From contig NZ_CP121689.1 in assembly GCF_038396615.1 (NCBI RefSeq), positions 434,001 through 498,000 on the forward strand: a stretch of DNA of 64,000 bases, read 5' to 3'. Below, piece after piece: positions 16,702 through 26,611 of this stretch (position 1 is the stretch's first letter; the number at the start of each line of letters is the position of its first letter). A program made the position numbers and the translations under genes. The DNA comes from Thermatribacter velox. Lineage in GTDB: Bacteria; Atribacterota; Atribacteria; Atribacterales; Thermatribacteraceae. The notes under the pieces were generated by a model that ran no database searches, was not told where the DNA came from, and saw nothing but the letters and a program-made list of their open reading frames with translations.

Positions 16702-18477
16702 TTATTTTTCAAAAATTATGTTTCCAAGCAGTGTTGGTGTAGCGTATAAACCGGGTACAGGCGAGAAAACACTGAATTCGTCTTTTTCCGGTTCGTTGCG
16801 GCAGAAGTTGGCTCCCCAAATTTCTCCTTTTTCCGGCCTTTTGCCGAGCTCCTGGAAAGGAAGAGCTATCTCGATATAGAGGGTATCGTTGGAATCTTTG
16901 TGGACGGCCACTTTCCAGTTGCCATTGAATCTACTTCCAGTAAGTGAAAAAGAATCATAGACAGTACCGTTATAGTTTATTGCAATCTGGTACCAGATGC
17001 CAGAATTGGCAAAGGGGTCAATAAAAATCTCTACCGAAGGCTCATAAAATACCGGGCTATCATGTTCCCTGAAACGAGACTGGGTGGGAGTAAGCAGCTC
17101 GAGCTTGAAGGCACAGTAAAGATTTTCTTTGTCGTAGAGCAAGGCGAAAGAGGTTGAATATCGGGAGGGTTCTCCAGTTATAGTGATAAAGTTGTTTTGC
17201 CAGTCGGCTCTTTTCCAGCTGGTTTCGCTCAATATACCATCGACGGTGACGGCTTCCTGAGTGAAGAATACGTGTGCCGAGCGATGGTTAACCTGGTAGA
17301 AGGAGAGGGGCAGAAAGGCTTTCGTTGGAGAACAATTGCCGGAGAGAAATTCCTGGGTAAGCGCATGCAAAGTTTCTTTGGAGAGGTAAGGGTAAGCAAA
17401 AATTACTATTCCTGTAAGAGGGTAACAGTAACATAGAGCTCGTTTGATCTCTTCAAGAATAGTTTCTGTTTTCTGGTTGAAAGCCCATACACCTGCCGCA
17501 AAAGGTGTTTCCTCAAGAAAGGTTCCTACCCAGTGGACCATGCCCTCAAATTCCCTGGGCCTTGAAGTGTAGGTCATGGCAACCAGAAAATCAAAGAGTT
17601 TTTCTTTGCCCCAGGTAGGCCAATCCTGTAAAGCTCCGGGGTACAACCCCAGGGGGAAGCCAAGGGGTTTTATGGCACAGGAAAGAAGCAATGCAGGGAA
17701 ACGATTCTTTAAGTTGCTGGTTAGGTAGCGTACAAATTCCGTGAGCTGTTCGGTGCGGAATTGAATCCACTGCTTGTATGCTGTTGGGTTTTCCAGAGGG
17801 GAAAGCGTTATGGGGTCAAGGCCGTAACTTGCAAAAAAACTCTGGCGGTGCGCTTGGGCATAACAAGTGTCTGCAAGGGTGAATTCGGGAAAGCGGCAAT
17901 AGTCGAAATGAATACCATCAACGGGATATTTTTCAGCTATTTCTGAAAAAAGATTGAGATAGAAATCCCATATTTCCTTCTCCATGGGACAAAGCCAGAA
18001 AAAGAAGTGGTTACCACTTTGATAACCTGGTTTTCCCTCTTTACTCACCACTGCCCAGTGGGGATAAAGATTGAGTATTTCTCCGGCTTCATCCAGACTT
18101 ATATAAAAGATGTGTACCCAGGCATGAACTTGCATGGAGCGTTTATGAGCTTCGCTCAAAAAGACTTCTAAGGGGTCGTATCCAGCCTCTGCAAAAAGCT
18201 TTTGTTGTTTGGGCAGTCCCAGAGAAGCCAGGAAGGAGGAAGGGTATATGGTTTCTCCATGGTAAAAAGATTCCAGGAAAATGGCGTTGAAGCCGACATG
18301 GTACAATTGGTCAACCATAGTTGTAATTTCTTCTGGTGTGCGCGGGATGCTTTTTGTGTCTACCCAGACTCCACGCAGATTTTGCGCCGAGGCGAGAGCG
18401 CCTAACGACAAGGCAACTCCACAGATTAAAAAGAGCGTCATAACTCTTTTTAGCATGCATTTATTATGGCAGAGCAT
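16702..18477 (-). CDS. Secreted GHL10-type glycoside hydrolase-like protein with C-terminal CBM9-like domain
   Basis: 591 residues. A signal peptide (MLKRVMTLFLICGVALSLGALASA) is followed by LRGVWVDT, the start of the GHL10 (glycosyl hydrolase-like 10) TIM barrel to about residue 370. VDGIHFDYCRFP is the conserved active-site-like segment of this family. Residues about 390-590 resemble family 9 carbohydrate-binding modules (VDGILSETSWKRADW, IEIFIDP, NFCRNEPE), usually used to bind sugar chain ends outside the cell. ATG 18477 has a moderate ribosome site (CAGGTG); ATG 18456 is an alternative that gives a more compact signal peptide. The polymer attacked is unknown. Confidence 0.75.
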   Translation of the reverse strand: MLCHNKCMLKRVMTLFLICGVALSLGALASAQNLRGVWVDTKSIPRTPEEITTMVDQLYHVGFNAIFLESFYHGETIYPSSFLASLGLPKQQKLFAEAGYDPLEVFLSEAHKRSMQVHAWVHIFYISLDEAGEILNLYPHWAVVSKEGKPGYQSGNHFFFWLCPMEKEIWDFYLNLFSEIAEKYPVDGIHFDYCRFPEFTLADTCYAQAHRQSFFASYGLDPITLSPLENPTAYKQWIQFRTEQLTEFVRYLTSNLKNRFPALLLSCAIKPLGFPLGLYPGALQDWPTWGKEKLFDFLVAMTYTSRPREFEGMVHWVGTFLEETPFAAGVWAFNQKTETILEEIKRALCYCYPLTGIVIFAYPYLSKETLHALTQEFLSGNCSPTKAFLPLSFYQVNHRSAHVFFTQEAVTVDGILSETSWKRADWQNNFITITGEPSRYSTSFALLYDKENLYCAFKLELLTPTQSRFREHDSPVFYEPSVEIFIDPFANSGIWYQIAINYNGTVYDSFSLTGSRFNGNWKVAVHKDSNDTLYIEIALPFQELGKRPEKGEIWGANFCRNEPEKDEFSVFSPVPGLYATPTLLGNIIFEK

Positions 18478-18776
18478 GCACCTGATGACAATAGTGTTTT
18501 GGTAGCTAACTGTTGCAGCTTCGAGGAAGCAACCAGTCTTTCCGTCAGGTGATTCTGGGATTTTGCAATCGATATCAAAAATTTTTGGGGAGCAAACGGA
18601 TTGACGGTCTGAGAACAGTCACTTACAATAGGCTTTGATAGAGTGTTTGGAGAGGGAGAGGTAAAATTTTTTTGAGGGCTCATTTTGGTTTTGGGTGGTA
18701 ACGAGGAGATAAAATTAAATCAATTTCGTTACTTTGAAGTGTTACACATTGCACCTTAAGGTAAGGAGGAATTTCC
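18478..18776. other. Divergent intergenic region between the GHL10 gene and fucI
   Basis: 299 bases with no convincing gene. It must hold the promoters of both flanking genes. I see one 7-base inverted repeat, GTAACGA (18698-18704) and TCGTTAC (18726-18732), which could be an operator for fucI. No strong -35/-10 pair could be placed with confidence. The fucI ribosome site is GTAAGGAGG. Confidence 0.5.
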
Positions 18777-20588
18777 ATGTTAAACTCGATTAAAGTGTTT
18801 CGGGGAGAAAAAAGGTTTGTGGAGGATTTCCCCAAAATAGGCATTCGTCCGGTTGTTGACGGGCGTTACGGTGGAGTCAGAGAATCGCTGGAAGGGCAGA
18901 CCATGCGACTTGCCCGGCTGGTGGCAGAGTTTTTGGAACAACACCTCTTTCTGCCTAATGGGGAGCGGGTGAAGTGTATTCTACCGGATTGTTGCATTGG
19001 TGGTGTTGCTGAAGCAAGAATGGTGGATGAGTTTTTCCACAGAGAAGGGGTTGGGGTTTCGATAACGGTCACTCCCTGCTGGTGCTATGGTTCGGAGACC
19101 ATGGATATGTCAAGGGAGCTACCCAAAGCAGTGTGGGGTTTTAACGGGACTGAACGCCCCGGTGCGGTGTATCTTGCCGCAGTTTCTGCAGCTCACAATC
19201 AAAAAGGGTTACCTATTTTTAAGATTTATGGTCAAGACGTGCAGGATAAGGATGACAATTTTATTCCTGAAGATGTGCAGGAAAAGCTTCTTAAATTTGC
19301 TCGAGGAGCACTCGCTGTATCCATAATGAAAAACAAGTCCTATCTTGCCATAGGAAGTGTTTCTATGGGTATTGCTGGTTCCATAGTGGATGCAGACTTT
19401 TTTGAGGACTACCTTGGTATGCGAGTTGAGTATGTGGACATGACCGAAGTTTTACGGCGAATTGAGGAAAAGATTTATGATGAGGAGGAGCTGGAGCGAG
19501 CCCTTGTCTGGGTAAGGAAGTATTGTAAAGAAGGCATGGATCCCAATCCTCCTGAAAAAAGGGTGAGTGCTGAAGTTAAAGAAAAAGTATGGCGTTTTGT
19601 GGTTTCTATGGCAATCATAGTCAGGGATTTAATGGTAGGAAATCCGAAGCTTAAGGAAAAAGGATTTCCCGAAGAAAGTCTGGGTCACAATGCCATTATT
19701 GCCGGTTTTCAGGGTCAGCGACACTGGACGGACCACTTTCCCAATGGAGATTTTATGGAAGCTATTTTAAATTCTTCTTTTGATTGGAACGGTTTGCGAG
19801 AACCCTATATTGTAGCTACTGAAAATGATTGTCTCAATGCGGTTAGCATGCTTTTTGGCCATCTTCTTACTAACACTGCTCAGATTTTTGCAGATGTACG
19901 GACCTATTGGAGCCCCCGGGCTATTGAGCGAGTCAGTGGCTGGAAACCGGAAGGCTTGGCAAGTGAGGGCATTATTCATCTCATCAACTCTGGAGCAGCA
20001 GCTCTCGATGGGACTGGAGAAGAAGAACTTAACGGAAAACCTGCCATAAAGCCTTTCTGGGAAATTACTCCAGAAGAGGTTGAAAAGTGTCTTGAAGCCA
20101 CTCGTTTTTGCTATGCCAATCTGGGTTATTTCAGAGGAGGGGGATTCTCCAGCCAGTTTACGACCAGGGGTGGTATGCCAGTAACCATTTCCCGCATTAA
20201 TCTGGTTAAAGGTTTGGGACCGGTACTCCAGATAGCCGAAGGTTATACTGTGGAGCTGCCTCCTCAGGTTCACAAGATTCTTAACGAAAGAACTGACCCC
20301 ACCTGGCCCACCACCTGGTTTGTGCCCAAGCTTACCGGGAAGGGCGCCTTTCGAAGTGTCTACTCGGTAATGGAAAACTGGGGAGCTAACCACTGTTCAA
20401 TCTGTTATGGACATGTGGGAGACCTCTTTCTGGTTCTTGCTTCGATGCTGCGTATTCCAGTGAATATGCACAATGTGGAGGAAGAGCGTATTTTCCGGCC
20501 CAGCGTGTGGAGTGCTTTTGGTACTGAAGACCTGGAAGGTGCTGACTTTAGGGCCTGTAAGACACTGGGACCACTTTATAAAAAATAG
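18777..20588 (+). CDS. fucI: L-fucose isomerase
   Basis: 603 residues, close in length to E. coli FucI (591) and collinear with it as I recall that sequence. Shared segments include [68 protein letters not shown], the VATEND region and NPSF-type substrate segments. The enzyme interconverts L-fucose and L-fuculose (and often D-arabinose and D-ribulose) using Mn2+, in the cytoplasm. No fuculokinase or fuculose-phosphate aldolase is adjacent. It is transcribed alone, followed by its own terminator. Regulation is unknown apart from a possible inverted repeat upstream. Confidence 0.95.
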   Translation: MLNSIKVFRGEKRFVEDFPKIGIRPVVDGRYGGVRESLEGQTMRLARLVAEFLEQHLFLPNGERVKCILPDCCIGGVAEARMVDEFFHREGVGVSITVTPCWCYGSETMDMSRELPKAVWGFNGTERPGAVYLAAVSAAHNQKGLPIFKIYGQDVQDKDDNFIPEDVQEKLLKFARGALAVSIMKNKSYLAIGSVSMGIAGSIVDADFFEDYLGMRVEYVDMTEVLRRIEEKIYDEEELERALVWVRKYCKEGMDPNPPEKRVSAEVKEKVWRFVVSMAIIVRDLMVGNPKLKEKGFPEESLGHNAIIAGFQGQRHWTDHFPNGDFMEAILNSSFDWNGLREPYIVATENDCLNAVSMLFGHLLTNTAQIFADVRTYWSPRAIERVSGWKPEGLASEGIIHLINSGAAALDGTGEEELNGKPAIKPFWEITPEEVEKCLEATRFCYANLGYFRGGGFSSQFTTRGGMPVTISRINLVKGLGPVLQIAEGYTVELPPQVHKILNERTDPTWPTTWFVPKLTGKGAFRSVYSVMENWGANHCSICYGHVGDLFLVLASMLRIPVNMHNVEEERIFRPSVWSAFGTEDLEGADFRACKTLGPLYKK

Positions 20589-20604
20589 TTTAGCTTTTGC
20601 TGGT

Positions 20605-20635
20605 AAAAGGGGAACCTCGTCAGGGTTCCCCTTTT
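20605..20635 (+). terminator. Rho-independent terminator after fucI
   Basis: A 12-base stem AAAAGGGGAACC/GGTTCCCCTTTT (20605-20616 and 20624-20635) with a 7-base loop and T-run, 17 bases after the fucI stop. Its symmetry may also serve the convergent lipoprotein gene. Confidence 0.9.
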
Positions 20636-20725
20636 GATTCTCTTTTGCCGTTTTTAGCACCACTTTTGCTGCTTTGGGGTTATAGCCTTTCCAAGGTAGA
20701 CAGAGCTTGCGAAGTTATTCTAAGC

Positions 20726-23158
20726 TCATTCACATAAACCAGAAGCAGTGCTAACGTTGGGACACTTGGGCGCTGTGTTTTTGTAGATAATGTTATCGCG
20801 GTAAGAAATATTGCCGCTAAGGTAAATTCCTCCCCCTGCACTCCCTGCCTGATTATATTGAATGGTGTTTTGGTAAATGTCACCCCCGCTACAGGTGGAT
20901 GCGTAAATTCCTCCTCCATAGTTCGTCGCCTGATTATTTTCTATGACATTAGCTGTAATGGTGCAGTTGTTCGCTTCACTACTTACATAAATGCCGCCGC
21001 CATTATCTGCCTGGTTATTCAAGATACGGTTATTCTTAATTGTACAGTTTTCGCCAGCTACATACACGGCACTTGAAGAAAAATCTTGGATGGTGAAGCC
21101 CTCAATGGTAGCTCCACTTTGAAGGATTATCCCGGGTGAGGTGTTGTTACCGTCTATGATGGTTGCATCTTGTCCGCCGGTGCTTTTGAGAATTACTTCT
21201 TCGGGCACTGTTATCCCATTTTCATAGTAAATGCCCGGACTTACCTCTAAAGTATCTTTAGCCTGGGCACTGGATGTGGCTTCACTTATTTCCCTGTGGT
21301 AGACCCCTTGAGTGACGTTTTTTACGGGAGGGGTGGTGAAGCTGGCAGTTACTTCAGCATCGCTGGCCACTTCATAGGAAATAGAGGAATTGTTGTTTCC
21401 TGTGTTCCAGTTTTGGAAATTGCCGGCAAGGTCTTGCGCTTCAATGTTGATGATTTTCCCTTCGGGATAGTACTGGATGGTTTGGGTTTCAATTTCCCCA
21501 TCTAAAACTTTTACGCCATCGACAAAGATGCTTCCGACATTTGTCCCATCATTGGGGCTGATTTTAAAGGCTATTACGCGAGTGGGTGTTAAGACTGCCT
21601 GAATGGTTGTGTTATTAAAGACCGTGAAGGTTAAGAAAGGATTTGCTGAATGATCGATACCATTGACCACCCACTTTAGAAATGAATGATCAGTCCCGGG
21701 AATGGTTTGCAAGTCAAGCGTTGCCCCGACAGGGAGCAACAAATCTTGGTTAGTAACTACACGGCCAGAAGCAATAATTTCTCCGGGACCTTCTACGGTA
21801 AAATTAACGCTGCACGCTTCGAAGTAAACTTGGGAACCAACACTTCCCCCAGTGTGGTTGTTAGTGGAAAGAATATTAAAATCTGTGTAGCTGGGATTGG
21901 ACCAACCAGCGGGAGGAGCGTAAAAGGTTCTATCCCAGGGAATGCCATCACTTATAATAGTGCTCTCTTTGTCTGCATATATACCACCACCTAAACCTGA
22001 CTGATTATTCTGGATGATATTTTTCAAATTTGGATCGCTACTTCCAATAATCGGGAAAGCTTTAACGATACAAATACCACCACCGTAAATAGTGGATGTG
22101 TTTGCTTCTATGATATTACCAAGAAAAGAAGGAGAGCCGTCTTCAATGTATATCCCGCCACCGCAGGCGGCGCTGTTTTTCTGAATTCGGTTTTTCTTAA
22201 GCACTGGAGAAGAGCCTTTTATAAAAATACCTCCACCACAAGATAAACCGGGATTCGGGGAAGGAATGTTACCTGAGCCATTCCGGATGGTGAAACCCCA
22301 AAGCACCGCTTCACTGCTTTCGCCGCTTTGGAAAGTTACTACACTTCCCTTGTTTCCTCCATCGATGATGGTCTCAGCCACCACCTGGGGATCGTCGGGA
22401 TTTGTACTTTGCAGGACAATATTTTTACCCTTAAAATTGATATTTTCTCTGTAGATTCCCGTTGAAGCTATGATAGTATCGCCACTTTGGGCTTCGTCGA
22501 TTGCATCCTGGAGTTTGAAATAATATTTGTTCTGAGTAACATTCCGTATAGGAGTAAGAAAAGAGGAAGCTTCAACCGTAGTTTGCGGATTCGGGAAAAG
22601 GGCCTTTGCCAATTCTCTCACAAGCTGCAGCACTCTTCCATCGTTTACGGGGTTTCCGCCATCTACGACAATTTCCCAAATTCTTTCTAATAACTCGTCG
22701 AACCGGGCTATTTTTTTAATGGATTCGGCGTTAACGCTTTGAAAATCGTAACCTTCTCTGGCGGTTTCCAGGAGCACCAAAGTAATCGCCGTGGAGCTAA
22801 TACCGGTCAGATCAAGATTGTAGATTGTGTTTTCCCGAATGGGGGGAGAAAAGTCAAGAAGCTCAAGGTTGTTCTTTGTAGCCCGGATCAGGTAGGGGCC
22901 ACCAGGAGGGACGTAGAGAACATAATGCCCTTCCCGGTCGCTTTCTGTTTTTGCAATAACCCTTTCACTTTCAGGCTCCAGCGCTTGTACTATGGCACCG
23001 GAAATCGGGTATCCTTTAGTAATTTCTCTCTTGATGTCTTCAACGAATACTTTTCCCCGAAGGATGGGAACTTGAGGCGAAGTAGTAAACGAACAGCTTG
23101 AAAGAAAATTTAAAAGGACCAGGAAAAGAAAAAGCAGCGTCCAGTGCACTTTGTGCAA
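20726..23158 (-). CDS. Surface lipoprotein with two right-handed beta-helix regions
   Basis: 810 residues. A lipoprotein signal with lipobox LSSC (Cys about residue 22) is followed by a carboxypeptidase regulatory-like beta-sandwich (about 33-115, ending in the GHYVLYVPPGGPYLIRA type). A parallel beta-helix comes next (about 215-400) with repeated GGGI(Y/F)I turns and a GFTIRNGSG segment. A B-repeat-like beta domain follows (about 450-600, SFLKWVVNG and AVLTP), then a second beta-helix (about 610-810) again with GGGIY turns. Such helices are common in polysaccharide lyases and adhesins. No catalytic residues can be assigned. TTG 23158 follows AAAGGGGCTGAG; GTG 23149 is an alternative. Confidence 0.8.
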   Translation of the reverse strand: MHKVHWTLLFLFLVLLNFLSSCSFTTSPQVPILRGKVFVEDIKREITKGYPISGAIVQALEPESERVIAKTESDREGHYVLYVPPGGPYLIRATKNNLELLDFSPPIRENTIYNLDLTGISSTAITLVLLETAREGYDFQSVNAESIKKIARFDELLERIWEIVVDGGNPVNDGRVLQLVRELAKALFPNPQTTVEASSFLTPIRNVTQNKYYFKLQDAIDEAQSGDTIIASTGIYRENINFKGKNIVLQSTNPDDPQVVAETIIDGGNKGSVVTFQSGESSEAVLWGFTIRNGSGNIPSPNPGLSCGGGIFIKGSSPVLKKNRIQKNSAACGGGIYIEDGSPSFLGNIIEANTSTIYGGGICIVKAFPIIGSSDPNLKNIIQNNQSGLGGGIYADKESTIISDGIPWDRTFYAPPAGWSNPSYTDFNILSTNNHTGGSVGSQVYFEACSVNFTVEGPGEIIASGRVVTNQDLLLPVGATLDLQTIPGTDHSFLKWVVNGIDHSANPFLTFTVFNNTTIQAVLTPTRVIAFKISPNDGTNVGSIFVDGVKVLDGEIETQTIQYYPEGKIINIEAQDLAGNFQNWNTGNNNSSISYEVASDAEVTASFTTPPVKNVTQGVYHREISEATSSAQAKDTLEVSPGIYYENGITVPEEVILKSTGGQDATIIDGNNTSPGIILQSGATIEGFTIQDFSSSAVYVAGENCTIKNNRILNNQADNGGGIYVSSEANNCTITANVIENNQATNYGGGIYASTCSGGDIYQNTIQYNQAGSAGGGIYLSGNISYRDNIIYKNTAPKCPNVSTASGLCE

Positions 23159-23195
23159 ACAGGCTCAGCCCCTTTCTGAAAGATAAATTTTTTCA

Positions 23196-23225
23196 ATTAT
23201 AAAAGATGCTTAAAGGGGGTGTAAA
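23196..23225 (-). promoter_or_regulatory. Promoter for the beta-helix lipoprotein
   Basis: On the minus strand, TTTACA (23220-23225), an 18-base spacer and TATAAT (23196-23201), about 40 bases before the start codon. Confidence 0.6.
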
Positions 23226-23327
23226 GGTTAATCAGTGCGTTGTTCCCGGTTTTTGAGGTTGAAGGAACCAGTTTTTGTCCTTAACCTAGACGGCACTTTT
23301 GTGTTTATTTTCTGTGACTTTTGTCTG

Positions 23328-23336
23328 TGCTATAAT
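23328..23336 (+). promoter_or_regulatory. Extended -10 promoter for the HD-GYP gene
   Basis: TGCTATAAT at 23328-23336 is a perfect extended -10 element, 44 bases before the TTG start at 23381. No good -35 is seen, as expected for extended -10 promoters. Confidence 0.6.
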
Positions 23337-23380
23337 TTACCTTGCCTGGTTTTGATTTTTTCTGACAAAGGGGAGACATT

Positions 23381-25072
23381 TTGGAGAGCTATTTCTGGGA
23401 TAGTTTTCTGGAGAGAGTATATCAAGAAGTCGATGATTCAAGCATTAGATCGATAAGTCTTTTGTGTCGTTTGCTTGATGGCCGTTTGGAAGTTGTTTCC
23501 ACTTTTTTGCAAGATAAAGGCATTGATCCTCTCTTTAGAGGCGTTAGAATCAGTCCTCCTCTTAGTAAAGAAAAAGTTAATCCTGAAAACGCGGTTCTTG
23601 TTTTGCCTATTGCTCCAGAACTGGCACACCTCACTTATTTCGCTGGCGTTTCCGAGGCTGGCAATAGGTTTTTGCTGATTGTCCTTTCCTTTGGTCCTAT
23701 GGTAGTAGCCGCCGTTGCAGAAAAGGATATTTCTACAAAGTTGACCGAAGTACTTCAGAAGATAGCTTCTTCTAACGAAATGCTGAGGAAAGAACGTTTT
23801 AGGCTATATGAACAGTTGAACCACCGGTTAGTGCTTGATTCCTTTCTTTTTAGTCTGGTTACTTTGCTTCAGGCTGTTGAGCCCTACACCTACTACCACT
23901 CTCTGCGGGTAGCTGCTTTTGCTCAAAGTGTAGCTTTAGGAATGAACCTTTCGCTGGAGATTCAAGAAACCTTAAGAGTAGCCGGGCTCGTTCATGATTT
24001 GGGCAAGCTCTTCGTTCCTCGGGAAATTCTTCTGAAACCCGGAAGACTTACTAGGGAGGAACTTGAGGAAGTCAAACGGCATGTTTCCTATCTGGATAGA
24101 ATTTTTTTGGGAAATACTTTTATGGAAGATTACCTCCACATAGCTCGTTTGCATCATGAGCGCCTCGACGGAAGTGGCTATCTTGGACTGAAAGAAGAAG
24201 AGATACCCTTTGAAGCGAGAATTCTTGCTGTGTGTGATGTTTTCGATGCTCTTTTGCATCATCGCCCTTACCGGAGGGCTTATTCTTTTGAAGAAGCGGT
24301 AAAAGAAATAAACGCTATGGGTAAAGCAGGGAAACTCGATGCTAAGGTGATTGAAAAAGCTTTGTTGAGTGTTCCTGAGTACTACTTGAGAAAAAGAAAA
24401 GAAGAAGGGTTGCCCCTTTTTCCAGGTATAGAAGTTTCGGTACGTCGTATCAGGGGTGGTGAAAGCTTTGAGAAAGAGATTTACCCTGGAAGAGTTGTGG
24501 AAGTGGAGCGAGACAAAATAATTCTTGCTTTTGATTCTCCACCCTCTCTTTCATCTGAAGAAAGCGTGCTTATTTCCTGGGACCTTTTTTACTCAGCTTT
24601 TGAGCTTACTGCTCGCCTTATTTTGGTAGAGGGTCGTCATTTTACTTTTTTGGTTAAAAGAACCGAAGAGCGACGTAGGGCTTTCGCTTTGCCCTGGAAT
24701 TTGCAGATTCATTTCATGAAGTTTGAGCCGGGGCAGTCGGGAGAGCTTGTTCGCTTGCTTATGCAGAATTTGAAAAATCTTCATCAAGGAGAAACAGAAA
24801 TTATTGGTGGGGATCGCATGACCTTTTTGACTGATAGCTCTTCTTTACAGGTGGGAGATAATCTGGTTGTACTTTTTGAGGCCTATGGAGAACGATTTAT
24901 TGTTCCTGCCAGGGTCGTTAAGGTGGAAAATCTTGGTTTTGTGCAGAGGGTGCATCTTGAGGACTTTGCTCTTCCTCAGCGCGAAGTAGATCGTATTTAC
25001 GGTATCCTTTTCCGCAGGGAAGCGGAAATTCGATTTAGAGTAAGTAAGACATCCTTGGTTAATACGAGTTGA
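23381..25072 (+). CDS. HD-GYP domain protein with C-terminal PilZ/YcgR-like region
   Basis: 563 residues. The N-terminal region (1-150) is an unassigned sensory-type domain. It is followed by an HD-GYP domain (about 165-320): the HD pair in LVHDLGK near residues 205-206 and HHERLDGSGYLG near 258-270, where the last residue of the GYP signature is Leu rather than Pro. HD-GYP enzymes hydrolyse cyclic di-GMP. Residues about 345-550 look like a YcgR N-terminal domain followed by a PilZ-like barrel (RTEERRR, then MTFLTDSSSLQVGDNLVVLF and ARVVKVE). The usual (D/N)xSxxG c-di-GMP motif is not intact. TTG start after AAGGGGAG. Monocistronic by position. Confidence 0.75.
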   Translation: MESYFWDSFLERVYQEVDDSSIRSISLLCRLLDGRLEVVSTFLQDKGIDPLFRGVRISPPLSKEKVNPENAVLVLPIAPELAHLTYFAGVSEAGNRFLLIVLSFGPMVVAAVAEKDISTKLTEVLQKIASSNEMLRKERFRLYEQLNHRLVLDSFLFSLVTLLQAVEPYTYYHSLRVAAFAQSVALGMNLSLEIQETLRVAGLVHDLGKLFVPREILLKPGRLTREELEEVKRHVSYLDRIFLGNTFMEDYLHIARLHHERLDGSGYLGLKEEEIPFEARILAVCDVFDALLHHRPYRRAYSFEEAVKEINAMGKAGKLDAKVIEKALLSVPEYYLRKRKEEGLPLFPGIEVSVRRIRGGESFEKEIYPGRVVEVERDKIILAFDSPPSLSSEESVLISWDLFYSAFELTARLILVEGRHFTFLVKRTEERRRAFALPWNLQIHFMKFEPGQSGELVRLLMQNLKNLHQGETEIIGGDRMTFLTDSSSLQVGDNLVVLFEAYGERFIVPARVVKVENLGFVQRVHLEDFALPQREVDRIYGILFRREAEIRFRVSKTSLVNTS

Positions 25073-25168
25073 GATTGTCTTGCGAAATTTTTAAAGCTGG
25101 CAATTCTTCTGTGAAAGAAATCAAATTGTTTACTGCTTGGGCGCTGTAGAACCGAGGAGGGATAAGAT

Positions 25169-26449
25169 TTGGACGTCTCAAGAGTTGTGATTCCAGGCAT
25201 TGAGAACATTAAGTTGCCTTGTGTGGCTAAGATACGGCAAAAAATTCCCAGGGGTGATATTAGCAGCGTTTCACAGGTTGTGAGGGAAGAAATTCGAAAA
25301 CTTAGAGTCAAGGACAAAATCAGCAAAGGCAAAAAAATCGCGATTACTGCTGGGAGCAGGGGCATTGACAGGATTGCAGAAGTTATAAAAGCAATAGTTG
25401 ACGAAGTTAAGCACCTGGGAGGAGAGCCTTTTATTGTTCCTGCCATGGGAAGCCACGGTGGTGGAGAAGCCCAGACCCAGAAAGAGATACTTGCAGGATA
25501 TGGGATAACCGAGCAGAGCGTCGGTGCACCGGTAATTTCGTCTATGGAAGTGGTGAAGCTTGGAGAAACGGAGGAAGGTATTCCTGTTTATATCGATAAA
25601 AACGCTTTCTCCGCCGACGGCATTATTGTCGTCAACAGAGTTAAGGTTCACACTGACTTTGCTGGAGAAGTCGAGAGCGGTTTGATGAAAATGATGGTCA
25701 TCGGATTGGGGAAACATGAAGGAGCTTCGGCAATCCATGAGCTTGGTTTTGAGAGGTTTAGAGAAGTTATTCCTAAAGTGGGGGCGGAAATACTGCGCAA
25801 AGCCCCTATCCTTTTTGGTATTGCTCTGGTTGAAAACGCTTACCACAGGCTATGCAAAATTCAGGCTGTTGAGCCTGAGGATTTTTATAAGGCAGAAAAG
25901 GAACTGCTGAAAGAATATAAGCGTAAAATGCCCCAAATACCCTTTACGAGTGTTGATATTCTGGTGGTGGATGAAATTGGCAAAGATATAAGTGGCAGCG
26001 GGATGGATACCAACGTCATTGGTCGTGCAAAAGGCATTGACAGGGATATCAAAATAATAATTGCACTGGACCTTACCGAAAAGACCCATGGCAACGCCTG
26101 TGGCATTGGTTTTGCCGATCTTACCACCAGAAAGCTATTTGATAAAATCGATTTCAATGCTACCTACACCAATATTCTGACTTCGGGTACTCTGAAAGGA
26201 GGATTTTTGCCCATAGTTTTGGAAAACGATGAGCAGGCAATTAAAGCTGCTATGAAATTGGTTAAAAAGAATGAGAAGGAGGTAAGGCTGGTTAGAATTA
26301 AAAATACGCTGGAGATAATTGAGATGGAGGTATCGGAGAAGCTCTTTTATGAAGCTTCTTGTAATCCAGATATAGAAATTGTCGGTGAGTTAAGAGCAAT
26401 GAAGACAGACGGGAAAGGGAATTTACTCGACTATCCTTACCAGGCTTGA
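25169..26449 (+). CDS. LarA-like (DUF2088) protein, short divergent form
   Basis: 426 residues. It belongs to the lactate racemase N-terminal (DUF2088) group, with GSHGGGEAQTQ, a central KVHTDFAGEVESGLMKMM segment and IGLGKHEGA. Classical LarA proteins are nickel-pincer-nucleotide racemases or epimerases of 2-hydroxy acids. The His/Lys/His spacing of LarA, seen clearly in the proteins at 32048 and 45273, is not reproduced here, so activity and cofactor use are uncertain. TTG start after GAGGAGGGATAAG. It stands alone, convergent with the SDR gene and separated from it by a large inverted repeat. Confidence 0.65.
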   Translation: MDVSRVVIPGIENIKLPCVAKIRQKIPRGDISSVSQVVREEIRKLRVKDKISKGKKIAITAGSRGIDRIAEVIKAIVDEVKHLGGEPFIVPAMGSHGGGEAQTQKEILAGYGITEQSVGAPVISSMEVVKLGETEEGIPVYIDKNAFSADGIIVVNRVKVHTDFAGEVESGLMKMMVIGLGKHEGASAIHELGFERFREVIPKVGAEILRKAPILFGIALVENAYHRLCKIQAVEPEDFYKAEKELLKEYKRKMPQIPFTSVDILVVDEIGKDISGSGMDTNVIGRAKGIDRDIKIIIALDLTEKTHGNACGIGFADLTTRKLFDKIDFNATYTNILTSGTLKGGFLPIVLENDEQAIKAAMKLVKKNEKEVRLVRIKNTLEIIEMEVSEKLFYEASCNPDIEIVGELRAMKTDGKGNLLDYPYQA

Positions 26450-26495
26450 GGTTAAAAAAGAGTGAGTATTTTGCTAAATGCTAAAAGCACAAAGT

Positions 26496-26561
26496 TGCCA
26501 GAAGGAAGGCCCTGGCGTGGTAGTGGTGCTTGGATGAAGACGAATGGCCTTCCTTCTGGCA
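26496..26561. terminator. Large inverted repeat between convergent genes
   Basis: Two perfect 16-base arms, 26496-26511 and 26546-26561 (TGCCAGAAGGAAGGCC and its complement), enclose 34 bases. The homology continues imperfectly outward through CACAAA/TTTGTG. It could act as a bidirectional terminator, a stable RNA structure or a relic of a small mobile repeat. No poly-T follows on either strand. Confidence 0.45.
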
Positions 26562-26611
26562 TTTGTGTTGTTCCAACCTACATGGACATGATCGAGCCAA
26601 GCTTCTTGAGT

